The notes below the pieces were generated by a model that was not told the origin of the DNA, ran no database searches, and saw only the letters and a list, made by a program, of their open reading frames with translations. The position numbers and the translations under genes are program-made. This document shows, piece after piece, positions 35,602 through 45,001 of a DNA stretch of 64,000 nucleotides. The stretch covers positions 2,666,001-2,730,000 of the forward strand of contig NZ_VWWO01000002.1 of assembly GCF_011752935.1 (NCBI RefSeq). The letters are read 5' to 3'. Within the stretch, counting starts at the first letter, position 1. Every line of letters starts with the position of its first letter. Origin of the DNA: Chitinophaga sp. Cy-1792. GTDB lineage: Bacteria > Bacteroidota > Bacteroidia > Chitinophagales > Chitinophagaceae.

Positions 35602-36678
35602 ATGTTAAAGATAAAAAGATACTTACTAGGCACCTTCCTATGTGGACTGGCAGCCTGCAGCAAGGATAATATTCAGCCACCAATAGACAGGACCACGCAG
35701 CCACGTACCATGGGTGTGTTTATTGAGAATAACTATGATCTGAGTTTGCTCAGTACAGCTCTTAAGAAAACAGGCCTGTATGATACGCTCATCAATAACG
35801 GTCCCTTTACGATGTTTGCGCCGGACAATAAAGCCTTCGGTCAGCTGGGCATCGCTACCACGGCGCAGATAGACGCCATGAATACAGACAGTTTGCGGGA
35901 GATCCTGAAATATCATATTATTCGCAACCGCAACTTCACCAATATGATGCCGCTGCAGCTGGACGTGAAGTACCCTACGCTTGCGGACAAGCCGTTATAT
36001 GTATCCATGGATATTACGCCGGTGATTTTTAATCCTGCCGAGCGGCAGATAGCAGTAAATGGATCGCTGGTAGGCATTGGCAGCAAGCGTGATCTTGCCC
36101 TGGCTAATGGCGTGATTCACATCATCAGCAAGCCATTCCAGCTCTCTGACAATACCGTACAGGATTTCATTGCAGCAGACACCTCGCTGTCGCTCTTTCA
36201 GGCGGCCATGCAGCAATTCGGTATGTGGAATGACCTGAAGAGCAAACCGCTGCTCACCGTCTTTGTTCCCAACAACGAAGCTTTCCGGAAAAATGACCTG
36301 ACACTGGAAAAGATCAAAGCCATGAAACCAGCGGAATACAAGCCGGCTTTGTTTGGCATATATACACTGAATATGCGTCCGCTGCGCATCTTCTCTACCG
36401 ATGGCGTGATGGTCAGCAAAACAAATATTTATGGTTCCAGTGTAGCCGTAATAGATACCGTATACGGTGTATCACCCAACTTCCAGGGATTTACCGAGAT
36501 CACCAGTGCTAACGTTGCTGTCATGAAACTGGACCAGAATTTCTGGTCTACCAATCCCGACGGCGTTTCCAGTGCTAATTACTATAATGGCCTGGCCGGC
36601 TCTGATCATCTCTGTGAAAATGGTGTGGTACATGTCGTTACCGATATGTTTCTGCGACCAGAACCCCTGAAGCGTTAA
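35602..36678 (+). CDS. Fasciclin (FAS1) domain lipoprotein, first of three
   Basis: 358 residues from MLKIKRYLLGTFLCGLAAC (ATG two codons earlier also possible); lipidated Cys at residue 19. The first FAS1 domain covers about residues 35-170: NYDLSLLSTALKKTGLYDTL, GPFTMFAPDNKAFGQLGI, LREILKYHII, ANGVIHIISKPF. The second (about 178-355) has SLSLFQAAMQQFGMWNDL, LLTVFVPNNEAFRKNDL and CENGVVHVVTDMF. FAS1 domains mediate adhesion or ligand binding. Operon member, 10 bp after the preceding gene, and a clear paralogue of the next two genes. Confidence 0.9.
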   Translation: MLKIKRYLLGTFLCGLAACSKDNIQPPIDRTTQPRTMGVFIENNYDLSLLSTALKKTGLYDTLINNGPFTMFAPDNKAFGQLGIATTAQIDAMNTDSLREILKYHIIRNRNFTNMMPLQLDVKYPTLADKPLYVSMDITPVIFNPAERQIAVNGSLVGIGSKRDLALANGVIHIISKPFQLSDNTVQDFIAADTSLSLFQAAMQQFGMWNDLKSKPLLTVFVPNNEAFRKNDLTLEKIKAMKPAEYKPALFGIYTLNMRPLRIFSTDGVMVSKTNIYGSSVAVIDTVYGVSPNFQGFTEITSANVAVMKLDQNFWSTNPDGVSSANYYNGLAGSDHLCENGVVHVVTDMFLRPEPLKR

Positions 36679-36689
36679 AATCAATTCTC

Positions 36690-37877
36690 ATGAAATCATT
36701 CTTACAATATCTTATCCCGGCGTTTTTGATGCTCGCTGCCTGTTCCAAACAGGACATCGAACCGGAGCCTGTAGGCAAGCCTGTTACCGGCGAGAAAGGC
36801 CCAGATAAAACCTGGCAGGAAATACTCAACACTTCTTCGTATACCCTTTTCCGTAGTGCACTGCAGCGTGCACAGATGACAGATATGTTGCAGGCCAGCG
36901 CCAGTACAACACTACTGGTACCGGACGACAACGCCTTTATAGCTGCCGGCTGGACGGCAGACCGTATCAGCAAGGCTACACCTGCCGAACTGAAAGCCAT
37001 GCTTTCTGTACATATCATGCCTATATTTCTCGACCTCACCAGCATAGAAACAGTACCAGGCAATATCCCTGCAGTTACTTTATCCAAACGCCTGCTGGGT
37101 GGGCACGGAAACTGGTCAGGGGATTATACAGACGTGCAGTTCCTCGGCAAACATGGCGATAGCCTGCTGGTAAACGGACGTGCAGAAAACAAATGGTCTG
37201 CCGCTATCTCCGCCTCCAATGGTACCATCTTCCCTATCACGCACGTACTGGAAGCACCACAACAAACGATGTGGGAGTACATTGAAAGCAACCCTGACTA
37301 CAGCATGTACCATGCTGCACTCACAATCAGCGACAGCCTCTATACAGAAAGCTGGATCAGCCTTGGGGTAATGGACGCCATTAAATCCAATCCGGCCTAC
37401 GCACAATTTACGCTGTTCGTACCTACAAACGCCGCTTTCGCCAAGGCTGGCTTTCATACACCGGAGGATATCCTCGACTATATCATGACGCGTTCTTATC
37501 CGATCCCCTATGCAGATTATGACGAGAACCTTTACTATGTGCAGCCAACAACAGCGATGGATAGTCTGCTGATGGCCAACGGACTGGAAGTAGCCATGGC
37601 ATTGGGTGTATACAACAATACCAAGGGAGGCCTGGTGTTCTTCTCCAACGATCTGGCAGATAACGCATCACAGCTGAGCTGGCTGAAACTCATGAATGGC
37701 CAGATTTACAACACCCCTCCTGTCTATATCAGCCTGGACTTCAAAGCTGTTAACGGACAGCCATTGGTTAAAAGGCATGGGGTGAATCAGGCATATATTC
37801 CACTGAGCAAAAAAGATCATCGCGTGATCAATGGTGTCGTGCATGAAGTAGATGATCTCTTTAAATTACCAAATTAA
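36690..37877 (+). CDS. Fasciclin (FAS1) domain lipoprotein, second of three
   Basis: 395 residues; signal MKSFLQYLIPAFLMLAAC with lipidated Cys at residue 18. FAS1 domain one spans about 45-190: SYTLFRSALQRAQMTDML, STTLLVPDDNAFIAAGW, ELKAMLSVHIMP, ASNGTIFPITHVLE. FAS1 domain two spans about 195-390: DYSMYHAALTISDSLY, FTLFVPTNAAFAKAGF, VINGVVHEVDDLFKL. The second domain carries longer insertions than the others. It lies 11 bp after the first fasciclin gene and 11 bp before the third. Confidence 0.9.
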   Translation: MKSFLQYLIPAFLMLAACSKQDIEPEPVGKPVTGEKGPDKTWQEILNTSSYTLFRSALQRAQMTDMLQASASTTLLVPDDNAFIAAGWTADRISKATPAELKAMLSVHIMPIFLDLTSIETVPGNIPAVTLSKRLLGGHGNWSGDYTDVQFLGKHGDSLLVNGRAENKWSAAISASNGTIFPITHVLEAPQQTMWEYIESNPDYSMYHAALTISDSLYTESWISLGVMDAIKSNPAYAQFTLFVPTNAAFAKAGFHTPEDILDYIMTRSYPIPYADYDENLYYVQPTTAMDSLLMANGLEVAMALGVYNNTKGGLVFFSNDLADNASQLSWLKLMNGQIYNTPPVYISLDFKAVNGQPLVKRHGVNQAYIPLSKKDHRVINGVVHEVDDLFKLPN

Positions 37878-37888
37878 TCAACTGGCCG

Positions 37889-38866
37889 ATGAAACTCTTA
37901 AGATATACCAGTCTGGCGCTTATGCTGGCACTCAGCGCCTGCACGAAGAAAGACGATGCTGTTGATAACACCTTCACCAACAGGCTCACCTTTATCATCG
38001 ATGATAATAAATTTAATTTCTCTGCCTTCAGCACAGCACTTGGAAGAACAAACTATAAAAATCAGTTGCTGAACGATGGTCCCTATACGGTATTGATACC
38101 CGACAATAATGCCTTTATTACGGCGGGTTACAGCACCGACCAGAGCGTATTAAAAGAAAGCAGCAGCGTGCTCAGTAACCTCGTAGCCTATCATATCGTT
38201 TACGGTACCTGGGAACTGAATAAACTGCCATTTAAGTTTAACCAGGAGCTGACCGCTATTTCAGGCAGCAAGCTATATGTGACCCGCTGGGTAAAAGATA
38301 AAGATACCGTGACCACCATCAACGGTGCACCGGTATTATCCAGTAACCTACAGGCCAGCAACGGTTTGATCCAGGTAATAAATAATGTGCTGCAGCCTAT
38401 GTTACATGCCAGAACCGGAGAAGTGATTTCGGGAGATACGTCACTCACCTTCCTGAACGTGGCTTTACAGCAGTCCGGTCTGAGAGACCAGTTCTATAAC
38501 GATGACGTATATACTTTTTTTGCGCCTACCAATGCCGCGTTCATAAAAGCAGGATATCCTTCGGCAGACAGCATTTCCCGTACCAGCCCGGAGACACTCA
38601 AAGCACTCCTGCAATACCATTTCTTCGCAGGCAGAAAGTTTATCTACGACTATATCCTGACCACGGATAATACAGCACAAACCACGCAGGCCATGAATAA
38701 TGGCAATGCCCTGAAGATAAGCCTGGTTAAGTCAGGTATCAAATATACCGGCATCACCATGGCAGGCGAAGGTAACAAGACAGCCGCCCAGCTTGTAAAA
38801 TCTAATGTGATGGCAGGCAACGGCGTGGTGCATATCATTGACCAGGTATTAAATGAAAATCGATAA
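37889..38866 (+). CDS. Fasciclin (FAS1) domain lipoprotein, third of three
   Basis: 325 residues, the shortest of the trio; signal MKLLRYTSLALMLALSAC with lipidated Cys at residue 18. FAS1 domain one (about 30-170) contains FNFSAFSTALGRTNYKNQLL, GPYTVLIPDNNAFITAGY, LVAYHIVYG and SNGLIQVINNVL. FAS1 domain two (about 178-324) contains SLTFLNVALQQSGLRDQF, YTFFAPTNAAFIKAGY, LLQYHFFAG and GNGVVHIIDQVL. Both domains keep the two conserved FAS1 blocks. It ends 2 bp before the second TonB receptor of the operon. Confidence 0.91.
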   Translation: MKLLRYTSLALMLALSACTKKDDAVDNTFTNRLTFIIDDNKFNFSAFSTALGRTNYKNQLLNDGPYTVLIPDNNAFITAGYSTDQSVLKESSSVLSNLVAYHIVYGTWELNKLPFKFNQELTAISGSKLYVTRWVKDKDTVTTINGAPVLSSNLQASNGLIQVINNVLQPMLHARTGEVISGDTSLTFLNVALQQSGLRDQFYNDDVYTFFAPTNAAFIKAGYPSADSISRTSPETLKALLQYHFFAGRKFIYDYILTTDNTAQTTQAMNNGNALKISLVKSGIKYTGITMAGEGNKTAAQLVKSNVMAGNGVVHIIDQVLNENR

Positions 38867-38868
38867 TC

Positions 38869-41800
38869 ATGATGAAGAGAATTCTATATATCTGTTGTTT
38901 ATTTATTACCCTGTTCACACAGCTCCCCGGGCTGCATGCGCAGGAAACTAACGGAACAATATCAGGTAAGGTACTGGATGAGAAAAAAGAACCACAACCA
39001 GGTGTTACCGTTATAGCGGTACATGAACCTTCCGGCACCAAATATGGCGCTGTTACAGGCTCCAATGGTAGTTACTACCTTCCGGGCCTCCGCATCGGCG
39101 GACCTTATACCATCACCGTCAGCATGATGGGCATGGAAACACAAAAGAAGGAACAACTCACCGTCAGACTGGGAGAACCACTTACCTTCAACTTCACACT
39201 GACTGCCGCAGGAAAAAACCTGAGTGGGGTAACAGTGACGGCTGCACGTAAATCGGCTACTGCCAATACCTTCGGCGCCGGACAGAATATAAGCCGTACG
39301 CAGCTCAACAGTATGCCCACAGCATCCCGCAGTATCCAGGACATCACCAAAATGGTTCCGCAGGCTACCCGCGATAACTCCTTCGCCGGTACGAACTTCC
39401 GTTATAACAACGTCACCATCGATGGTGCTATCAACAATGATGCGATCGGCTTCAGTCCTTCCGCAGGAGGTATCACCGGCGCTTCCGGCATGCCCGGCTC
39501 CAGCACCCGCACCAATGCAGTTTCGCTGGATGCCATCGAAGATATGCAGGTATACCTCGCTCCTTTTGATGTGAAGATCGGGAACTTCACCGGTGGCAGC
39601 ATCAACGCCGTTACCCGCAGCGGTACCAACAGCGTGACAGGCTCCGTATACGCCTATGGCCGCAATGCCGCCCTCATGGGTAAAAGTCCTGCCGGAAAAA
39701 TGGGCAGCGACTTCCACGATGGTCAGGCTGGCGTACGCATCGGATTCCCTATCATCAAAAATAAACTCTTCTTCTTCACCAACGAAGAAGTAACCTCCAG
39801 GCAGGACCCTGCACAACTACGTGTAGGCATGCCCGAGACTAAGCAGATCATGAGTGAAGCAGATGCTGATAATATCCGACAGGCAACCCTTTCCAGAACA
39901 GGCAATAAATTTGATCCGGGTACCGCTGGCGACTATACGGCCTATTCCAGATCACAGAAGTTCTTTAACCGCCTCGACTGGAATATCTCTGATAAACACC
40001 AGCTCTCCCTGCGTAATAACACCATTTTGTCTAAGGCGATCAATATGGACAGGGACCAGCAGGACTTCCGCTTCAGCAGCATGGCTTACCAGCAGGTCAA
40101 CAACCAGACCTCTACCGTGATGGAACTGAAGTCGCGCTTCTCCAACCAATGGTCTAACAGCTTTATCCTGGGTTACAGCGTAGTAAACGACAAGCGTAAT
40201 CCAGACTCCGATCCTTCCCTCCCGCAGGTGCAGATCATGGGCCGTACACCAGGTACTACCATCTATCTTGGTACCGACAGGGAAGCCAGCATCTTTGATA
40301 TGAAGCAACGCACCCTGGAAATTACTGAAAACCTCACTTACCGTAGCGGTAAACATACCATGCTGGTAGGTACCCACAATGAGTTGTATCATATCAACTA
40401 CGGCTTTGTCAACAGCTGGAACGGAAGAGTGGATTATTTAAGCATAGAAGATTATCTTGACAACAACCCTTATCGCGTACGCGGTAGCTATAACTACAAC
40501 AACAACGACCGAAATTACATCCTGTCGCATCCGGAAGCAAAGTTCAATGTGAACATGCATAGCGTGTATGCGCAGGATGAAATCCAGGTCTCCGACAAAC
40601 TGAAGCTGATACCGGGGCTCCGCGCCGATTACACCTGGCTGCCACAAAAGCCGGTACTAAGCGACAAAGCACATGATGCCCTTACCGACAACTACTTTGG
40701 TAACACCTACACCTATACGCCGCTGAACAAAATCGACAACGGCTATCTTAGTAAAGTACAACTCTCTCCACGACTGGGCTTCCGCTATGATGCGATGGGC
40801 AACCAGGAGCTGATATTCCGCGGTGGTACCGGTTTATTCACCGGCCGTATTCCATTTGCATGGCTGGCTTATGCCTACTACAACAATGGCGTGAACTATG
40901 GCTCCTACGACCAGAAGGCAGATAGTAAAGTCTTTACACCAGGAAGCGATCCATTGTTAGGTGGTGCCAATGGCATTGCGCAGTTCATTCAACAGAATGG
41001 TGCCGTTACCAATAATGCCAACGCCGGAAAAACGCAGGTAGATGTAATTGATAATAATTTCGTGATGCCGCAGGTATGGCGTACATCTGTCGGTGTCGAC
41101 TATACGCCGGTATCAGGCCTGAAATATACGCTGGAAGGCATGTTTACCAAAACCATTAAAGATGTATTATTTCAGCAGATCAATATCCAGGATAACCCCA
41201 CCTATTATGCATACGACAAAAACCGCGAGCAGCCTGTTTATAGCGGCACTGTAGACAGCCGTTTCTCGAATGTCTACCTGTTGAGTAATACCAACAAGGG
41301 TTATCGTTACAGCGTTACAGGTAGCGTTAACTATAACCGGAACAACTGGCAGACATCCCTCGCATATACCTATGGTGGCTCAAAAGATGTATCTAATGGT
41401 ATCAGGAACTCCATGGAGAGTAACTGGCAGCTGAACCAGGCGCTGAATCCCAACAAGCCCGGGCTCGCCTGGTCCAACTTCGACATCCGTCATCGTATCG
41501 TAGCAAATATCGGTTACCGTAAGAACTGGAACGCAACCTGGAACAGCACCCTGACCCTGTTCGCCTCAGCGCAGTCAGGCAGTCCGTTTACCTATGGTGT
41601 TGTAAACAACAGCATTCAGGGATTACCACAACAGGTAAGTTTATTATATGTGCCTGCAGCAGCAGAAGCGGTGAAGTTTTTTGCAGATACAAAAGAGGTC
41701 ACCGCACAGCAACAGGCAGATGCGTTTAACGCCTACGTAGAGAGCAACAAATACCTGCGTAGTCGCCGGGGCGCCTTCACAGAAAGGAATGCAGCCCGTA

Positions 41801-42108
41801 CGCCATGGAATGTGCAGGCAGATCTTCACTTTGCACAGGAGTATCATTTTGGTGGCAAACAATACATCACTTTCAGTTTAGATGTGATGAATCTTACCAA
41901 TCTGGTTAATAAGAACTGGGGGATTTCCTACTTCTCTCCCAACACCTTCAACTCCACCGCCAGTGCTGGCCTGACACCGGTATTCCCTGCCAGACAGAAT
42001 TCCGGGGCATATCCGGTATACAACTTTACCGATCCCGGCACTCCTTATTCCATAGATTTTCTGAACTCAAGAGCACAGGTGCAGCTGGGCTTAAGGTATT
42101 CATTCTAA
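38869..42108 (+). CDS. Oar-like TonB-dependent receptor with N-terminal carboxypeptidase-regulatory domain
   Basis: 1079 residues. A signal peptide ends near HAQ (residue 24). A carboxypeptidase-regulatory-like domain follows (about 28-110, ISGKVLDEKKEPQPGVTVIAV, SMMGMETQKKEQLTV). The plug region reads SRTQLNSMPTASRSIQDITKMVPQA, NNVTIDGAINNDAIGF, EDMQVYLAPFDVKIGNFTGGSINAVTRSGTN, the pattern of Oar-type receptors rather than SusC. The barrel ends in VQLGLRYSF with a terminal Phe. No STN domain, so it probably does not signal to FecR; the first receptor of the operon does. Oar proteins export or import large substrates in some Bacteroidota and myxobacteria; the substrate here is unknown. Confidence 0.92.
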   Translation: MMKRILYICCLFITLFTQLPGLHAQETNGTISGKVLDEKKEPQPGVTVIAVHEPSGTKYGAVTGSNGSYYLPGLRIGGPYTITVSMMGMETQKKEQLTVRLGEPLTFNFTLTAAGKNLSGVTVTAARKSATANTFGAGQNISRTQLNSMPTASRSIQDITKMVPQATRDNSFAGTNFRYNNVTIDGAINNDAIGFSPSAGGITGASGMPGSSTRTNAVSLDAIEDMQVYLAPFDVKIGNFTGGSINAVTRSGTNSVTGSVYAYGRNAALMGKSPAGKMGSDFHDGQAGVRIGFPIIKNKLFFFTNEEVTSRQDPAQLRVGMPETKQIMSEADADNIRQATLSRTGNKFDPGTAGDYTAYSRSQKFFNRLDWNISDKHQLSLRNNTILSKAINMDRDQQDFRFSSMAYQQVNNQTSTVMELKSRFSNQWSNSFILGYSVVNDKRNPDSDPSLPQVQIMGRTPGTTIYLGTDREASIFDMKQRTLEITENLTYRSGKHTMLVGTHNELYHINYGFVNSWNGRVDYLSIEDYLDNNPYRVRGSYNYNNNDRNYILSHPEAKFNVNMHSVYAQDEIQVSDKLKLIPGLRADYTWLPQKPVLSDKAHDALTDNYFGNTYTYTPLNKIDNGYLSKVQLSPRLGFRYDAMGNQELIFRGGTGLFTGRIPFAWLAYAYYNNGVNYGSYDQKADSKVFTPGSDPLLGGANGIAQFIQQNGAVTNNANAGKTQVDVIDNNFVMPQVWRTSVGVDYTPVSGLKYTLEGMFTKTIKDVLFQQINIQDNPTYYAYDKNREQPVYSGTVDSRFSNVYLLSNTNKGYRYSVTGSVNYNRNNWQTSLAYTYGGSKDVSNGIRNSMESNWQLNQALNPNKPGLAWSNFDIRHRIVANIGYRKNWNATWNSTLTLFASAQSGSPFTYGVVNNSIQGLPQQVSLLYVPAAAEAVKFFADTKEVTAQQQADAFNAYVESNKYLRSRRGAFTERNAARTPWNVQADLHFAQEYHFGGKQYITFSLDVMNLTNLVNKNWGISYFSPNTFNSTASAGLTPVFPARQNSGAYPVYNFTDPGTPYSIDFLNSRAQVQLGLRYSF

Positions 42109-42119
42109 CGATAACTAAT

Positions 42120-44270
42120 ATGAAAACGAGATTAATACTCTTGTCGCTCCTGGTATTGCTATTCTCTGCGTGCAGGCGTGACCGTGATAACGGGATGCGT
42201 GCATTAAAGGTAGATTCATTCTGGCCCAACAGCGGCAATCCCGGAACGATCATTACCATGCATGGGCAAGGCTTTGGAAAGAATACGAACATCACCTTCA
42301 ACGGCGTTGCTGCTAAAGTAACAGATGCCAGAGATACGGTACTCATGGTGTTGTCGCCGGTGGGTGGCAGCACAGGAATGATCGTAGTGAAAGAAGGTGA
42401 CCAGGCCATCAATGCAGGTAACTATACCTATCAGCAATTAAGTATGCAGCGGGTATCGCCACTGAACGGCCCTGCCGGCACCAATATTTCCATCTACGGC
42501 GCAGGATTCTCCAGTCTGGAAAAGCCGGCCACTGTTACTATCAATGGTAAACCGGCTATGGTAACAAGTATTGCAGACACTGTACTTGTAGCAGCCATTC
42601 CTGCCGATGCAGGTACCGGTAAAGTAATAGTAATGGTAGATGGAAAAACCGTGGAAGGCCCGGACTTCACTTATCAGCAGATCAACAGCATGAAACCTTT
42701 GAAAGGAGGCGCCGGCACAGAAGTGACGATCAACGGCACCGGTTTTGAAGCCACCAGCAACGGCAATACCGTAACCTTTAATGGTAAAATTGCCACCATA
42801 CTCAGTGCCAAGGCAAACCAGTTACTGGTACGTGTACCCGACGGCGTTACCAGTGGCCCCGTGGCCCTGATCATCAACGGACAAAAAACCGTGGGTCAGC
42901 AGTTTACCGTAATACCAAAGCCACAAATCAATGCAGTGGCGCCATTGAGCGGCCCTGCCAATGCTACGGTGGACATCTCCGGTGACAACTTCAGCACGCT
43001 GGCAGATGAAGTAACTGTTACTTTCAATGGACAGCCTGCTACACTGGTAAGTACAGCAGACAAGAAGATCACCGTCAAAGTACCGGCAGGCGCTGGTACC
43101 GGTAAAATGGTGGTAACCGTTAACGGACAACTATCAGATGGACCTGTGTTTAAAGAACAGGCATTAGGCGTGAAGCAGCTGTTACCTGATAACGGCCTTG
43201 CAGGTACGGTGATCGTGATAAAAGGCACCGGCTTCAATACCAATGCAGCTGCCAATACAGTGACCATGGGTACACTCAACGCTACCGTTACCGCGGCTAC
43301 CGACACTACCCTGACCATTATTGCGCCGGCAGGTGTAACTACCGGCCTGGTAAAAGTAACTACCGGCACGCTGGATGCTACCGGCCCTGAGTTCAGACGT
43401 GCAGGCGTAATCACCATTGCCGGCGGCCCACAGCTGGATATATTTGGTGATCCTATGGGCGTAGTGGCAGATTCCAAAGGCAACTATTTTGTGGTGGACA
43501 GAAACGTGATAAAGAAAGTAACTGCCAGCGGTACTGTAACTGTTTTTGCCGGACAACCGAATAACAGTGCGGGTTACCTGGAAGGTAACGGTACCAGCGC
43601 CGCGTTTAACTACCTCAACAACATCGTGATCGATGCACAGGATAATATGTACGTTACCGACGGCAATAACCGCGCTATAAGAAAGGTTACCGCTGCCGGA
43701 CAGGTTACCACCTTCGCAAAGATTGCTACCATGATGACGGGCCTTGGAATCGATAAAAACGGGCTGCTCTGGTATGGCGCGCAGTACAATGGCTTGTTTA
43801 AAATAGATGCACTGGGTAATCCTTCCAAAGTGGGTGTCAACTACACCTCTCCTCAGGGGAATATCGCTGTCTCCAATGCAGGTGTGGTATACTTTGCAGG
43901 TGATGCAGACAACTCCTATGTTTATAGTTTTACAGACGATGTTATCTCCCGTTATGCCGGCTCTTCTTTCGGCTACAATGATGGAACGCTTGCCACTGCA
44001 CAGTTTTCGGGACTCAACGGTATCGCCTATAACCGCAATACCAATGAAATGTACCTGGCAGAGAACAGCGCTATCCGTTATATCAAAGACGGACAGGTGA
44101 CACGTATCGCAGGCTGGAAAGGTGGTACTACACCAGCTTTCGGGTTTGTGGACGGCACCCTGAGCCAAAGTTTGTTTAATACTTTTTACAATATCGCACT
44201 GGACAGAGATGGCAATTTGTTGGTAGTAGAGCGATATAATAAATCATTAAGAAAGATAATATTGCGATAA
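42120..44270 (+). CDS. Lipoprotein with five IPT/TIG domains and an NHL-repeat propeller
   Basis: 716 residues; signal MKTRLILLSLLVLLFSAC with lipidated Cys at residue 18. Five immunoglobulin-like IPT/TIG modules of about 80 residues run from about residue 28 to 430. Each opens with a V-x-P-x-x-G-x-x-G-T motif, for example SPLNGPAGTNISIYGAGF and APLSGPANATVDISGDNF. The C-terminal 280 residues are NHL-type repeats forming a propeller: DPMGVVADSKGNYFVVD, NNIVIDAQDNMYVTDGNNRAIRKVT, NIALDRDGNLLVVERYNKSLRKI. Bacteroidota surface lipoproteins of this build bind glycans, for example SusE/SusF-like or surface glycan-binding proteins. It is the last gene of the operon, 20 bp before a strong terminator. 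Confidence 0.92.
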   Translation: MKTRLILLSLLVLLFSACRRDRDNGMRALKVDSFWPNSGNPGTIITMHGQGFGKNTNITFNGVAAKVTDARDTVLMVLSPVGGSTGMIVVKEGDQAINAGNYTYQQLSMQRVSPLNGPAGTNISIYGAGFSSLEKPATVTINGKPAMVTSIADTVLVAAIPADAGTGKVIVMVDGKTVEGPDFTYQQINSMKPLKGGAGTEVTINGTGFEATSNGNTVTFNGKIATILSAKANQLLVRVPDGVTSGPVALIINGQKTVGQQFTVIPKPQINAVAPLSGPANATVDISGDNFSTLADEVTVTFNGQPATLVSTADKKITVKVPAGAGTGKMVVTVNGQLSDGPVFKEQALGVKQLLPDNGLAGTVIVIKGTGFNTNAAANTVTMGTLNATVTAATDTTLTIIAPAGVTTGLVKVTTGTLDATGPEFRRAGVITIAGGPQLDIFGDPMGVVADSKGNYFVVDRNVIKKVTASGTVTVFAGQPNNSAGYLEGNGTSAAFNYLNNIVIDAQDNMYVTDGNNRAIRKVTAAGQVTTFAKIATMMTGLGIDKNGLLWYGAQYNGLFKIDALGNPSKVGVNYTSPQGNIAVSNAGVVYFAGDADNSYVYSFTDDVISRYAGSSFGYNDGTLATAQFSGLNGIAYNRNTNEMYLAENSAIRYIKDGQVTRIAGWKGGTTPAFGFVDGTLSQSLFNTFYNIALDRDGNLLVVERYNKSLRKIILR

Positions 44271-44290
44271 GCAATGTTGCTGTATGTACC

Positions 44291-44325
44291 GGGGCGCTTC
44301 TGAAAAGAGGCGCCCTTTTGTTTTT
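44291..44325 (+). terminator. Terminator of the fasciclin/TonB operon
   Basis: A 10-bp stem (arms 44292-44301 and 44306-44315, gggcgcttct with one G-U pair) with a GAAA tetraloop is followed by ttttgttttt. It lies 21 bp past the stop of the TIG/NHL gene. Confidence 0.9.
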
Positions 44326-44386
44326 GACGTTATTCGTCTTCAAATATTTTATATCTTGGCAGACCTTATCCCTATTAACTCGTAGT

Positions 44387-44881
44387 ATGTTACGTTTACT
44401 CAGAAAACTGTTTAGTCATAAACACTCGCCCGAACCGACGATGGCCCCCGAGCCTCCTGTCCACAAACAGCAGATAGACTGGGCTACCTATTTCCCTAAA
44501 ATTGAAAAGAGAGAAATGCCCGCAGATAATTCTGTCTGGTGCCTGGTGGGTAATATCGTTGGCGAGCGTATCAATGGCGATGGTAATACCGTGTATGGCA
44601 CGAAGCACTTCTCAACGGGCACCAAAGTCTACTGCTTTCCCAGCCAGTGGGGCGATGGCTATGAGAAAATCCTAGTTATAGGGCGCCATCGGAAAACCTC
44701 CCGCAATATCTGTATCATAATGCCCGCAAAGCATATCCGTAACTGGCGGCTGAAGAAGGTATATCATCCTCATATTTTAGGGCTGATGCGTTCGAAATCC
44801 GGCTGGAGCAATCGTTTATGGTCTAAAAATGAAATTGAATCACTGGCCGGGGTAATGAATCTCCGTTATCCGGCAAATTAG
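44387..44881 (+). CDS. Unrecognised small protein
   Basis: 164 residues from MLRLLRKLFSHK; the 23 codons upstream in frame run back into the preceding terminator and are rejected. A basic N-terminus and a Pro-rich linker (residues 15-30) lead to a compact domain. It contains NSVWCLVGNIVGERINGDG, GTKHFSTGTKVYCFPSQWGDGYEKILVIGRHRKT and IIMPAKHIRNWRLKKVYHP. The spacing of Trp, Gly and strand residues suggests a small beta-barrel. There is no signal peptide or membrane helix. I do not recognise a family. It is followed by an MFS gene 120 bp downstream, probably independent. Confidence 0.7.
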   Translation: MLRLLRKLFSHKHSPEPTMAPEPPVHKQQIDWATYFPKIEKREMPADNSVWCLVGNIVGERINGDGNTVYGTKHFSTGTKVYCFPSQWGDGYEKILVIGRHRKTSRNICIIMPAKHIRNWRLKKVYHPHILGLMRSKSGWSNRLWSKNEIESLAGVMNLRYPAN

Positions 44882-45001
44882 CCCTCATCTATCAGAAAAA
44901 TAATACATACACCGAATTTTATTATTTTAAAAATACCATTCTCTTTTAGACCTTTGCATCGCCTACAGTTTTTTGATTAAACGGAAATTAAAGTTCAGAG
45001 A

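Noticed and set aside
43182..44168. Long leftward open frame (about 330 codons) antisense to the TIG/NHL lipoprotein gene
   Set aside because: The plus-strand frame encodes clear TIG and NHL repeats. The antisense product has no family pattern, an odd Cys/His-rich composition, and is a shadow caused by repeated codon use.
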